DNA from: a virus
IMG/VR virus record: IMGVR_UViG_3300027793_000273
Coordinates: 1-24,676 of that record
Strand: one strand, 5' to 3'
DNA length: 24,676 nucleotides
Shown here piece after piece: positions 15,555 through 23,361 of this stretch (its first letter is position 1; each line of letters opens with the position of its first letter). A model generated the notes under the pieces. That model did not search any database. It was not told the origin of the DNA and worked only from the letters and a program-made list of their open reading frames with translations. Position numbers and translations under genes: made by a program.

Positions 15555-15797
15555 TTAACGAGTTTTGTAGTTAGCTACGTGTGTGCTGAAAATATAGCTA
15601 TGCTCTAGTTCACCATATTCGTACATATCGTTTGTACCATCATAAGCAGCTACCGCTACTGTAACAGGGGTGCCTACATTATTAACGTAACTTGCACTAG
15701 TAATAATGTAGTTGGTATTAACAACTAATTCAAGAACGTTGTCATAGGGAATAAGCTTAGATGTACCATTAGGTGCTGTAATTTTAAGTATCTGCAT
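15555..15797 (-). CDS. Small beta-rich protein after the capsid terminator
   Basis: This is an 80-aa protein predicted to be mostly beta: MQILKITAPNGTSKLIPYDNV, LELVVNTNYIITSASYV, TPVTVAVAAYDG, LEHSYIFSTHVANYKTR. It is complete, with AAGG 7 nt before the ATG. No enzyme motif, membrane segment or named family is recognised. Its first codon lies just 12 bp after the T-run of the capsid terminator, so it is made only from transcripts that read through. The position after the major capsid gene would suit a decoration or head-completion protein, but nothing in the sequence proves it. Confidence 0.55.
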   Translation of the reverse strand: MQILKITAPNGTSKLIPYDNVLELVVNTNYIITSASYVNNVGTPVTVAVAAYDGTNDMYEYGELEHSYIFSTHVANYKTR

Positions 15798-15808
15798 TGT
15801 TTTCCTTT

Positions 15809-15845
15809 AAAATAAAAAGGGATAGGACATTACATCCCATCCCTT
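15809..15845 (-). terminator. Rho-independent terminator after the major capsid gene
   Basis: On the minus strand an 11-bp stem (AAGGGATGGGA with TCCTATCCCTT, one G-U pair; arms 15835-15845 and 15817-15827) with a 7-nt loop is followed by TTTTATTTT. It starts 17 bp after the capsid stop. It is the only clear intrinsic terminator in the window and probably reduces, rather than stops, transcription into the tail genes. Confidence 0.88.
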
Positions 15846-15861
15846 ATATTAGCTCAACTTA

Positions 15862-16971
15862 TCAAGCGCCAGATAGACCGAAGATTAAACCGCAGCCCTT
15901 AGGGTTACGGCACTCTAGGGTACCTTCTTCAACGATCTGACCGATGATAGAATCACCAAGTTGACCGAGGTCTACTTCCTGAGTAGGACGTAGGCTGGCA
16001 TAAGCAAACCACTGTGGATCATACACAAGAGCACTGAAGTTAGCAGTGTTGTCTAGACCAGAAACAGCGGTATTAGCAATACCCATTACGTAGTTAGGAA
16101 CTACCATGATGTCGCCGAAGTCAGACATGTAGATCTCAACTGACTGACGTAGTTTACCATCAGCGTCAATGTTACGGCGAACGTTACCGTCACCAGCATT
16201 GCTTGAGCTAGAACCAGCAGACTGTGCCTTAGCAGAGAATACACGGCGGTTAGCAGGGGATAGCATTAGCTTAGTAGCCTTACCACCGTTTTCGTAGATA
16301 GCTTGCATAACAGTATCAATGTGTGATAGCTGTAGTGAAACCTTGTCTGCGCTAGTAACGGTAGTGAAAGTACCAGCAACACCACCACCAGGATTAGTAG
16401 GAGCAGTGTACTCTGAGGGAGTAGCTAGTACGTTTAGAGCAGTACCGCCAGTAGCAGTACCGTAGTTAACCCAAGCTTGGTAACCACCGAAAGTACGGGT
16501 ACCGGAGCCATTGCTGGAGTTCCAGCTGTTAACCATGTCGAACTCAACGTCACGGCGCATTTCAGTGCCGCGCTTCTTGAGCTGGTATGCGTATTCGTCA
16601 GCAACACCAGCCTGATCGACAGCACGCTTAGTACCAGTAACGGTAACAGTCTTGCTGTTGATCTGGGTGTAGTTACCTAGACGAGTACGGAGAGGCTCAG
16701 CGCCTTGGGCAGCAGCTTGAGTAGCGTAAGAAACGCCTTCAGCAACAGCACCAGAAGCAGGAGCAGATAGTTCATCAGTTTGCCACTCGTGGAATACGGC
16801 AGTAGCTTTGGTCTTACCAATAGAGCTTAGGAAAGGAGTCTCATCGCGAGAGATCATTGAAATGAAATTCGCTAAGTCTTCTCTTTCAGAAGCGTTCATA
16901 GAGTTACCAGTAGCAGATGCGCTACGGGCGGCGGCCTTAGGGCCACCTGTGGAGAAATTACGTCCAGCCAT
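15862..16971 (-). CDS. Major capsid protein (SU10/DUF5309-like)
   Basis: This is a 369-aa protein. Visible conserved blocks are REDLANFISMISRDETPFLSSIG (about 30-52), EWQTDELSAPAS (62-73), YTQINSKTVTVTGTKRAVDQAG (100-121), ELK-like REMRRD-type helix KKRGTEMRRDVEFDMVNS (131-149) and a C-terminal VYDPQWFAYASLRPTQEVDLG. This order is that of the SU10-type capsid family with an HK97-like fold. It has AAGGAA 6 nt before the ATG, follows the scaffold gene by 31 bp and is followed by a strong terminator, as suits a very abundant product. Codons here use more C and G than the neighbouring genes, usual for highly expressed phage genes. The call rests on pattern and position and is strong. Confidence 0.85.
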   Translation of the reverse strand: MAGRNFSTGGPKAAARSASATGNSMNASEREDLANFISMISRDETPFLSSIGKTKATAVFHEWQTDELSAPASGAVAEGVSYATQAAAQGAEPLRTRLGNYTQINSKTVTVTGTKRAVDQAGVADEYAYQLKKRGTEMRRDVEFDMVNSWNSSNGSGTRTFGGYQAWVNYGTATGGTALNVLATPSEYTAPTNPGGGVAGTFTTVTSADKVSLQLSHIDTVMQAIYENGGKATKLMLSPANRRVFSAKAQSAGSSSSNAGDGNVRRNIDADGKLRQSVEIYMSDFGDIMVVPNYVMGIANTAVSGLDNTANFSALVYDPQWFAYASLRPTQEVDLGQLGDSIIGQIVEEGTLECRNPKGCGLIFGLSGA

Positions 16972-17002
16972 TTTATTTTCCTTTTTATTTTATAGAAACA
17001 AT

Positions 17003-18151
17003 TTAAAGTTTTTTGCTGACTGAAGAAATTCTTTTTAAGAAATCAAGTTGGTCTTGGTTAGAACCTTGACCGGAAAGAACACGTTTACGGGACTCTTGCT
17101 CTGCACTCTTTTGTTTTTGTAAGATGGGAGTACCCTTTTTAGTTGGTACCGATTTAACGGTGGGCACGGCTTTGCGTTTCACTTCGCCTTTTTCCTTTGC
17201 TGTTTTAAGTTTTCTATAATCGTTGATAAACTTAATAGCAGCAGGAGAATAAATTTGCTCCAATAACGCTTCAGGGATACCTTCTTTAATAGCAAACTCG
17301 CGAATACTCTTAGCAGTTGTTTCAGAGAAATCAGGAATGAAGTCTTTGATTGTTTCATTAAACTCTTTTAGTAGTTTAGTCTGCTGTTCTGCTTGTTGCT
17401 CTTGGATTTTAGCCACAACTGTTTTAGTACTTTCTTCACGTTTAGTACGTGCGTTCCAGTACGCTTCTTGAACTTCTTCTCTCTTTTCTTTAAGCTCACG
17501 GGCGGTGTACGTATCACCTTCCTCTTTTGCTTTATCGATCTGCGCAGATAGAGAGTTGTATTCTTGTGCAAGTTTAGTTTCTACGACTGTCATTTCTTCA
17601 TGAACGACTTGTCCTAGTGTAACTAACTCTTGTAGCTTTTCTGTTCTTTCTTGCTCGATTTGTTTCTTCAGTTCACCGAGTTCACGCCCCTTTTGAGATA
17701 GATGCTTGTCAGTAGAATAGCCCTTACGGATTTCTTCTAGGGTAACATACTCTGTTTTACCGTCAACGGTAACAGGTACTTTATAAGCCCAATCAATCTC
17801 CTCTTCAGAAGGTAATTCAGAATCTTGGGTAGACGTATCATCCTCATCTTTATCTTCTTCTTCAGAATCATTTGATTCTTCTTCTTCATCTAGGTCAGTT
17901 TCAGATTCCTCATCGGCATCAGGGACTTCTTCATTATCATCCGATGTTTCATCTGGACTTGGGACGCTATCATCTTCTTCGGGTAGAGATTCTTCTTGGT
18001 CTTTTAAACCGAGTAATTCCGCAGCAGGGGAATTACGAAGAATGTCATCAAGACTTTTTGCTTCCAAGTCTGCACTATAACTTCCGTCATCAAAGTCCTT
18101 GCTACTGATTTCAGAAGCAGGAGTATTGGTAGAGAGATGTGATAGATTCAT
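17003..18151 (-). CDS. Capsid scaffolding protein
   Basis: This is a 382-aa protein. Residues about 55-118 are extremely acidic (runs of Asp/Glu/Ser). A small domain follows, KVPVTVDGKTEYVTLEEIRKGYSTDKHLSQKGREL (about 125-160), and then a long charged coiled coil (160-270), a helical region and a basic C-terminus (KRKAVPTVKSVPTKKG onward). An acidic half with coiled coil and a basic tail that docks on the capsid is the classic plan of phage scaffolds, and the V-x-L-E-E-I-x-K-G-Y piece recurs in podovirus scaffolds. It lies directly before the capsid gene. The start at 18151 has AAGG 12 nt upstream, rather far. No protease motif is visible. The call is confident. Confidence 0.85.
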   Translation of the reverse strand: MNLSHLSTNTPASEISSKDFDDGSYSADLEAKSLDDILRNSPAAELLGLKDQEESLPEEDDSVPSPDETSDDNEEVPDADEESETDLDEEEESNDSEEEDKDEDDTSTQDSELPSEEEIDWAYKVPVTVDGKTEYVTLEEIRKGYSTDKHLSQKGRELGELKKQIEQERTEKLQELVTLGQVVHEEMTVVETKLAQEYNSLSAQIDKAKEEGDTYTARELKEKREEVQEAYWNARTKREESTKTVVAKIQEQQAEQQTKLLKEFNETIKDFIPDFSETTAKSIREFAIKEGIPEALLEQIYSPAAIKFINDYRKLKTAKEKGEVKRKAVPTVKSVPTKKGTPILQKQKSAEQESRKRVLSGQGSNQDQLDFLKRISSVSKKL

Positions 18152-18176
18152 ATTATTCTTTTGCCTTTATGTCCAA

Positions 18177-18416
18177 TTAATCTTTTGCAGCTGATGCTTT
18201 TGCAGCACGGGCAGCTTTCATACGTTCACCAAAATCAGATTTAGCATCTTGATCTAGTTCTTCAATAACCTTAATGGCATTATGAAGGTTAACTAAAATA
18301 GGTGCATAATTTTGGGACCGACCTGTACCGCCATTTTGCCCACATAGGGTTAATTCGCGGAGGATTTCTTCACGTGCTTTTTCAAGTACGTCTTTTGCTT
18401 GTTGATATTTACTCAT
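18177..18416 (-). CDS. Small helical protein of unknown function
   Basis: From the ATG at 18416 this is a 79-aa protein: an N-terminal helix (KYQQAKDVLEKAREEILREL), a loop with CGQNGGTGRSQ, a second helix with YAPILVNLHNAIKVIEELDQ and a Lys/Ala-rich tail ERMKAARAAKASAAKD. An ATG three codons earlier would lie too close to the GAGGAAG ribosome site, whereas 18416 has suitable spacing (9 nt) and overlaps the preceding stop by 8 bp. It sits between another small helical gene and the scaffold. Similar unknown small genes are common between portal and scaffold in podoviruses. No function is claimed. Confidence 0.55.
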   Translation of the reverse strand: MSKYQQAKDVLEKAREEILRELTLCGQNGGTGRSQNYAPILVNLHNAIKVIEELDQDAKSDFGERMKAARAAKASAAKD

Positions 18417-18780
18417 TACTGTCATCTTCCTCGTTCTCTACTGAGGATCCTTTTTGTAATTGTTGAATGTACTTGACATTATTACCGTAGGTTTCAATAC
18501 CTACTAGTTTTTCTTTAACTGAACCTAAAGCCATGGCTACTGAATAAAGGTACTCTCGTTCCTTCGTACAGTGTGGCTCTGACTTAAGCCAAGCAACAAA
18601 AAGATCAGATAAGATCTCACTGTATGCTTCGTTAAAGAATTGTTCTCGTTCGCGTTGAACGAATTGGGCTTGCCCTAAAGCAACTTGTGCATCACGGAAT
18701 GGTTCTACTTTGTATTCCATTGTTTCGTGATTCATCTTAGGTTTCATCTTCTGCTCGAAACTCTTCCGATATTTGTCCAT
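18409..18780 (-). CDS. Small helical protein between portal and scaffold genes
   Basis: This is a 123-aa, strongly helical and charged protein: a basic start (MDKYRKSFEQKMKPKM), a Gln/Glu-rich helix (VALGQAQFVQREREQFFNEAY), LSDLFVAWLKSEPHCTKEREYLYSVAMALGSVKEKLVGIETYG in the centre and an acidic end (ENEEDDSNE). There is no membrane segment. The central part resembles small proteins that recur upstream of scaffold genes in podoviruses, but I know no proven role. The ribosome site is poor (AAGAAA), and the region just upstream contains a stem-loop and a TTTCTTAAGAAA palindrome that could affect translation. Its stop overlaps the next gene. Confidence 0.55.
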   Translation of the reverse strand: MDKYRKSFEQKMKPKMNHETMEYKVEPFRDAQVALGQAQFVQREREQFFNEAYSEILSDLFVAWLKSEPHCTKEREYLYSVAMALGSVKEKLVGIETYGNNVKYIQQLQKGSSVENEEDDSNE

Positions 18781-18785
18781 TTTAT

Positions 18786-18834
18786 TTTCTTAAGAAAGTC
18801 CACCCGTACCTAGTATCGGCGGCAGAGGGGTGGA
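18786..18834 (-). other. Palindrome and stem-loop between portal and next gene
   Basis: In the 63-bp gap the minus strand forms TCCACCC/GGGTGGA (arms 18828-18834 and 18799-18805, 22-nt loop), then TTTCTTAAGAAA, a 12-bp perfect palindrome (18786-18797), just before the ATG at 18780. There is no T-run, so it is not a typical terminator; an RNA processing or translational control element is possible. Confidence 0.5.
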
Positions 18835-18843
18835 GCATATTGT

Positions 18844-21099
18844 TTACATCATTTGGTTAGGCATTGCTGCTGCTGGACCTTGTACTTCAGGAGTACCAAC
18901 TCCATTTACAGGTTTAGAAGCATCATTAGCAACATCCATCTTAATAGCTTTACTTGCTGTTTCAAACAAGTCAGTAGGGGTTGGATGTGGTGGTAATTCA
19001 ACACCTTCTTTGGCGGCACTAATGTATAGCTTAGCCCATTCTTGGTGTGACTTATCAAGAGCAACCATAAGCTGTTTGATATTGTCTTGCATAGAATTCT
19101 TAGATTGAACGTTAGTTAAGTCAATAGTAGCTTGCTGTTGAGCAATGCTTAACTGTTTAACTTGTTCTTCTAGCTGGCGCATCTTTTCATTAGCTGCCAT
19201 TTCATTCTTCTTAGACTCAGCTGCCTTTTGTTTAAACTCATCAGTAGTGTAGTCTTCTAGGTAGTCTAGAGGATCTAAGTCCAAAGCTTCAAGTGTTTTA
19301 GCAGCAATCTTAACTGCAGCATCTGGGCTTACAACACCACCAGCACCAGCTTGTTGTAGTGCGGGTAATAGTTGTTGACCAACCATAGTCATCTTCTTAA
19401 CAATATTACTGTTACTATTTTCACCTACATCAGCATCGATCTGAAGTAGCATGTTAGCGGGTAATGTTGAAGGGTCAATAGCTCTATACACTTCATTTTG
19501 ATCAAAGTAGTTTACAGTACGACCACGCATATTAGTGCGGATAGTCTTGTATACACCTTCAACAAGTCTCTTGATACCTGTCTCAACGAATCTACGGGCC
19601 ATGTACTGAATACGTACTTGTGCAGCACTCATAGCTCTTTGCATCTTTTCTTCGGAGTTACCAGATACATATAGTGTATCGTTCAAACCTTGCGCTGCCT
19701 TTGACAAACCAGTAGACTGTTCTTTGTGCATTTGTAGCATCTCAAGTAGAGGTACAGTGCCAGTGCTAATTGTGTCAGGAGTCATAGATGACACAGCAGT
19801 CTGGGGATTACCGTTCGTGGCGATAATCTGTTTAGGCTTCATGTTTTGAAGAGCACTAAAGTCAACTACGTTGGGGTCAGCAAGCTTAGGTGAATAGTTG
19901 GTCAGATACACGTTCTCTACGAAACCACGGAGAATAGCAGTGGTAGCAAGGGTAGAGGGACGAATCATATCTGCAACAGATAAACCAAAGAACTCGTGAG
20001 GAACTTCGAATGGGCATAGTGATGCCAGAGGAATCATATCACAATCTTCTTCAAGAAGAATGGTAGATCCTGCAATAATAAAGTGTTTTAACTCAGCGAT
20101 ACCATCACCGTCACGATCAACTCGTAACCAGCATTCAACGACAGTAACTTGTCTGTTAGCTTCAGTAGGATATAGTTCCCTAGAATTTCCACCTAGCCAG
20201 TACTCTTCACCAACCAGACGCTTTCGAGCAGCTTGCTCTTCGGTGTACTTGGTAGCCCAATCGTTGCTACCGTCTCCAATGGCGTCCCAGTCAATATTCT
20301 CTGCAATCTGGGGGAAATACTTTCTGATCTCTGAACGAGTCATGTCAATCTGAATACCGACAAAAGAAGCATCCTCAAAGTTGTGGGCATCTCTTGTAAT
20401 ACGGAAAGATTCAGGATGAATGTTTCTGAGTTCAACTCTTGTTTTGTTGTGCTTACGCTTTAGTCTTACATTAACGTATACCATGTCGTATGCAGCGTTA
20501 CCGTCTTCATCGGTAGTTAATTTTTGATCATACTCAAGCTGACCAACGACTTCGACATCATCATCAGCAAGTAAGCTGTCAAGATTTTCTTGAGAAATTT
20601 CATCATACTCTTCATATGAATAATCATAATCTTCGATGAATTCCCATCTGACAATAGAATTCTTCCACAGTAAAGCGGCCTTAACCCATGTGTTAAGTAC
20701 TTGCCAACCGGGGTTCTTTTTAAAGATTTCATAGTTAACCAAATCAGAAGCTACCTTGGCATCATGAAACGCTTTAGGTGACTGGTTGTATGGTGTAAAA
20801 CGTGCAATCTTATTGTTATTAAATAATAGCTCAGAGATAATAGCTGAGTAGCCTTCTACAGCTTCTACAGTATCTGAGGAAACAATCTGAGAAACACCCT
20901 GTGGTTTTAGGTGCATATCCGGCATCATGCCGTACTCAAATGTAGCCTTCTGTCTTTCTCGGGCCATGTCTGAACTATTTAGGAAGTCACCAACAGAGTT
21001 CATCACTCCTGTCTCGATCATACCAACTAGTTCTTCGTCTGTAACTCTCTCTTTGTATCCTTGAGAAATTCTAACTACGCTAGAAATATTGTCTGCCAT
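18844..21099 (-). CDS. Portal protein
   Basis: This is a 751-aa protein from the ATG at 21099 (AAGAAAGG 6 nt upstream); a TTG start 21 bp earlier is less likely. It has the order expected of long podovirus portals: an N-terminal helical region, VNYEIFKKNPGWQVLNTWVKAALLWKNSIVRWEF (about 115-150) in the wing/stem-like core, a beta-rich part with WLGGNSRELYPTEANRQVTVVECWLRVDRDGDG (about 305-340), PFEVPHEFFGLSVADMIRPST (about 365-390), and a C-terminal Gln-rich coiled coil (610-700) that could form a barrel. Twelve copies would make the DNA entry ring and bind the terminase. The position between terminase and scaffold agrees. The class is confident; the exact family is not fixed. Confidence 0.88.
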   Translation of the reverse strand: MADNISSVVRISQGYKERVTDEELVGMIETGVMNSVGDFLNSSDMARERQKATFEYGMMPDMHLKPQGVSQIVSSDTVEAVEGYSAIISELLFNNNKIARFTPYNQSPKAFHDAKVASDLVNYEIFKKNPGWQVLNTWVKAALLWKNSIVRWEFIEDYDYSYEEYDEISQENLDSLLADDDVEVVGQLEYDQKLTTDEDGNAAYDMVYVNVRLKRKHNKTRVELRNIHPESFRITRDAHNFEDASFVGIQIDMTRSEIRKYFPQIAENIDWDAIGDGSNDWATKYTEEQAARKRLVGEEYWLGGNSRELYPTEANRQVTVVECWLRVDRDGDGIAELKHFIIAGSTILLEEDCDMIPLASLCPFEVPHEFFGLSVADMIRPSTLATTAILRGFVENVYLTNYSPKLADPNVVDFSALQNMKPKQIIATNGNPQTAVSSMTPDTISTGTVPLLEMLQMHKEQSTGLSKAAQGLNDTLYVSGNSEEKMQRAMSAAQVRIQYMARRFVETGIKRLVEGVYKTIRTNMRGRTVNYFDQNEVYRAIDPSTLPANMLLQIDADVGENSNSNIVKKMTMVGQQLLPALQQAGAGGVVSPDAAVKIAAKTLEALDLDPLDYLEDYTTDEFKQKAAESKKNEMAANEKMRQLEEQVKQLSIAQQQATIDLTNVQSKNSMQDNIKQLMVALDKSHQEWAKLYISAAKEGVELPPHPTPTDLFETASKAIKMDVANDASKPVNGVGTPEVQGPAAAMPNQMM

Positions 21100-21116
21100 T
21101 ATAAACCTTTCTTGGT

Positions 21117-21132
21117 TCAATCAATCAATCAA
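21117..21132. repeat. TCAA tetranucleotide, four copies
   Basis: There are four tandem TCAA units just upstream of the portal ribosome site. Slippage here would alter only the untranslated leader. Confidence 0.7.
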
Positions 21133-21166
21133 GGCTATAACAGCCCATATAAGTCTTCCGGATATC

Positions 21167-21190
21167 CCACTTGCCGGTCGCCCCAAGCGG
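21167..21190 (-). other. RNA stem-loop upstream of portal gene
   Basis: On the minus strand CCGCTTG (21184-21190) pairs with CAAGTGG (21167-21173) with one G-U pair and a 10-nt loop. The G-U pair would be an A-C mismatch on the other strand, so the structure belongs to late mRNA. It lies in the 107-bp stretch between the 45-aa gene and the portal gene. Confidence 0.4.
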
Positions 21191-21206
21191 ACACAAAGGG
21201 ATAATC

Positions 21207-21344
21207 TTATTGCCCTCGGATGGGCAGTGTTCGTCCTGACTTTTCTCCGATTTTATCTTTCGGATTAAGTAGTTTGTTAGGTTGTTGTGGTTTAAGAAGC
21301 TTTTTAAAGCCTTCTTTTTCTTCACCACGTAATGGTACGTTCAT
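21207..21344 (-). CDS. Small basic ORF overlapping the terminase stop
   Basis: This is a 45-aa protein with ATGA overlap to the terminase stop: MNVPLRGEEKEGFKKLLKP ... KSGRTLPIRGQ. It is Lys/Pro-rich, probably disordered, with no known motif. A competing frame (21125-21328, 67 codons, GTG start) covers the same bases but has no ribosome site or overlap, so the ATG frame is preferred. It could be a small packaging or portal-related cofactor. It is also possible that neither is translated and the stretch is a structured leader. Confidence 0.45.
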   Translation of the reverse strand: MNVPLRGEEKEGFKKLLKPQQPNKLLNPKDKIGEKSGRTLPIRGQ

Positions 21345-22981
21345 AACCATGTTGTGTTTTCCTGTTGGAATGATCCCATGCGTTGTGTAAAGGGAACATT
21401 ATTAGTTGTTAGTTTATCACCGTGAGTACGGATTACTTCGAGTACAATAGCCAATGCAATAACTGTATCGTCATTATGACCCACAATAGCATTAGTTTTG
21501 CCATTGTCATCAGCAACATAGTTCATCAATTCACCTATAACAGTTCTTGATGGAATCCATACTTCATCATTCTCGATAGCGCTCTTTAAGAATCCGATAA
21601 TAGCTGGCTTAGATGCAGAAGTTGTTCTCCAACCTACTCGGCTACCTTCTTCTTTAGATACGTTAGCAATCTTTGTCTGATAGTACAAGTTAACGTAGTT
21701 CATCTGCGTTAGTCTGTTGAGTGTAGCAATACCCATAGAGTTAGACTCAACAGCAAGGAGAGCATTGTTGTAGTATCTGCCAAGGTAGAATAGTACATCA
21801 CCAAACTTAGATGGATCAATGGTATTGTTACGATATACAGCACAGATCTCCTTGTCCTTGTTCATCACAATAGCAGAAGAATAGTCCTTACCTACACCTA
21901 AGGCAACGTCTCCTGCAATAGCAAAAGAGTCTTCAAAGGTAGGATACTTGTAAATCTCGATAGAACCCCTTGGGGCATCCTCCATCATCTGAGACTCAAA
22001 GTTAAATTCCATCTGTTTGAGAATAGGTTGAGGAATTAAACCCATTAACTTTTCAATGTTAAATACGTTGGCCCCTGATACAACAAAAGCTTCATCAGGA
22101 GTAGCAGGGTACTCTTGTCTGAACTTATCTTGACCACCCTCGGCAATCTTTAATCTTCTCCAGTATAACTGGTCATTATCAAGATTAAACCGGGTAACCA
22201 ATACTTCTTCCTCTTCTGTTCTTTCAAAAGATTCAGGAGCAGTCCTACGGTACTCGGGCATAAGGAACCATGGTACGAAGATAGGAATATACTCGTTCTC
22301 TCCGGCTACAGCACCCTTCCACAATCTGTGAAACTCATTACCCACACCATTAGCAGTACTCTCAAGAATAACCTCGGTACCTGGTGCCTGTGAAATACCC
22401 TGAAACATACCAGCTAAAATCTTGGCATCATGAGTCCAGAAGGCTACCTCAGACAAGTGAGCAATAGTAGGAGTTGTACCTCTACCAGCCTCTGGAGAAC
22501 CAGCCGTATACAGCCTATACCCTGAATCATTATGTTCAAACATAATCTCTTTGGCATTAGACTTCTTAAACTTAGGTCTGAAATCCTCAGACATATTCGA
22601 GATAGTATTTCTACTCATAGAAAACAAAGAGTCAGAAGTAGCTGTATCATGAGCCATAACTACTGATTTGTTGTAAGCATTAAAGTAACTCTTCCAAAAT
22701 ACTCTGGCTGTAGTAAAGGTGCTTAGTCCCATCTGTCGAGCCTTAAGAATAATAGCTCTTACTCTACCAGTAGTTCTTAACTGTTCTTCAATCTTTTCAT
22801 TGACAATTCTTTGTGCCTCATTAAACACAAAAGGTTGAAACCCTTGAGAACTGTCTTTAGGTAAAATCTTAATCTGTTCTTTTGCGAATAACTCAAAGTT
22901 ACCTTTATATTCAGCTAACTTCTTTCGCTTATTTAACTCGCGTAGCGCGTCAAGTTTTTGTTTATTTGATATACTTGCCAT
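21341..22981 (-). CDS. terL: Terminase large subunit (ATPase and nuclease)
   Basis: This is a 546-aa protein. ATPase part: adenine-binding region FQPFVFNEAQ (48-57), Walker A-like KARQMGLST (80-88), Walker B region IAHLSEVAFW with Glu178 (173-182), and coupling motif LESTANG (206-212). Nuclease part, RNase H fold: Asp358 in IAGDVALG, Asp366, Glu412 in AVESN and Asp504/Asp505 in GHNDDTVIAL. It packages DNA into the prohead through the portal and cuts the concatemer. It is complete and of normal length. It is the first gene of the leftward late operon, starting just left of the control region; the ribosome site is modest (GGGG). No small terminase gene is seen next to it. Confidence 0.95.
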   Translation of the reverse strand: MASISNKQKLDALRELNKRKKLAEYKGNFELFAKEQIKILPKDSSQGFQPFVFNEAQRIVNEKIEEQLRTTGRVRAIILKARQMGLSTFTTARVFWKSYFNAYNKSVVMAHDTATSDSLFSMSRNTISNMSEDFRPKFKKSNAKEIMFEHNDSGYRLYTAGSPEAGRGTTPTIAHLSEVAFWTHDAKILAGMFQGISQAPGTEVILESTANGVGNEFHRLWKGAVAGENEYIPIFVPWFLMPEYRRTAPESFERTEEEEVLVTRFNLDNDQLYWRRLKIAEGGQDKFRQEYPATPDEAFVVSGANVFNIEKLMGLIPQPILKQMEFNFESQMMEDAPRGSIEIYKYPTFEDSFAIAGDVALGVGKDYSSAIVMNKDKEICAVYRNNTIDPSKFGDVLFYLGRYYNNALLAVESNSMGIATLNRLTQMNYVNLYYQTKIANVSKEEGSRVGWRTTSASKPAIIGFLKSAIENDEVWIPSRTVIGELMNYVADDNGKTNAIVGHNDDTVIALAIVLEVIRTHGDKLTTNNVPFTQRMGSFQQENTTWL

Positions 22982-23042
22982 CTGGCAGTGCCCCTTGTGT
23001 CTGTTTAATAGGAAAATATTATTCCTCTATTATGTACCGACT

Positions 23043-23071
23043 CTTTAGTAAGAATGTATACTAAAGTATAC
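23043..23071. promoter_or_regulatory. Two overlapping inverted repeats (operator-like)
   Basis: Repeat 1: CTTTAGTA (23043-23050) with TACTAAAG (23059-23066), 8-nt gap. Repeat 2: GTATACT (23056-23062), AA, AGTATAC (23065-23071). They share bases, so as RNA or cruciform only one can form at a time; as DNA, repeat 2 looks like a dimer-binding operator. Confidence 0.55.
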
Positions 23072-23082
23072 GTTTTAATAAT

Positions 23083-23104
23083 GAAATATATTGTATTATA
23101 TTTC
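23083..23104. promoter_or_regulatory. Inverted repeat GAAATATA / TATATTTC
   Basis: Perfect 8-bp arms (23083-23090, 23097-23104) with a 6-nt gap, 11 bp from the operator-like pair. It contains a TATAAT on the minus strand at 23095-23100, which could be the -10 of a late promoter for terminase, but the -35 is poor. Confidence 0.4.
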
Positions 23105-23361
23105 TTTGCGAGAAGGTACTTGGGATACTTTATTTAGGGTACCCCTAGTTTAATATTTTAGTTTAGGGATTGTAGTGTGGGTATGTGTCTTTTTGTGTGA
23201 AAGAAAGAATCAGTTGTTTATTTAGGTTAGCCCCTTTTGGTTTCGTGACCCCCCTAGTTCGCTCTGGTGGTCGCTGGCTCGCTGGTGGCGGTGCCTCTTC
23301 CCGTGTCGGCTGTGCTTGGCGCAGTGCAGTCGTCCTTCTTCTTTGCGCTATGGAGTCTGCT

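Larger units (their letters stand above)
22982..23361. promoter_or_regulatory. Divergent control region between late and early genes
   Basis: This gap of about 380 bp separates leftward terminase from rightward small genes. It contains an AT-rich part with several inverted repeats (23043-23104), a GGGTACCC palindrome near 23139-23146 and a GC-rich part (65 of 100 bases at 23231-23330). No convincing -35/-10 pair was found on either strand; a TATAAT stands on the minus strand at 23095-23100 without a matching -35. Promoters for both directions are expected here by layout only. Confidence 0.5.

Noticed and set aside
21125-21328. 67-codon GTG-start frame between terminase and portal
   Set aside because: No ribosome site; the ATG frame overlapping the terminase stop is the better candidate.
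23065-23123. Sigma70-type promoter for terminase (TATAAT at 23095-23100, minus strand)
   Set aside because: The hexamer at the proper -35 distance is CCAAGT, with almost no match to consensus, and no extended -10 is present.
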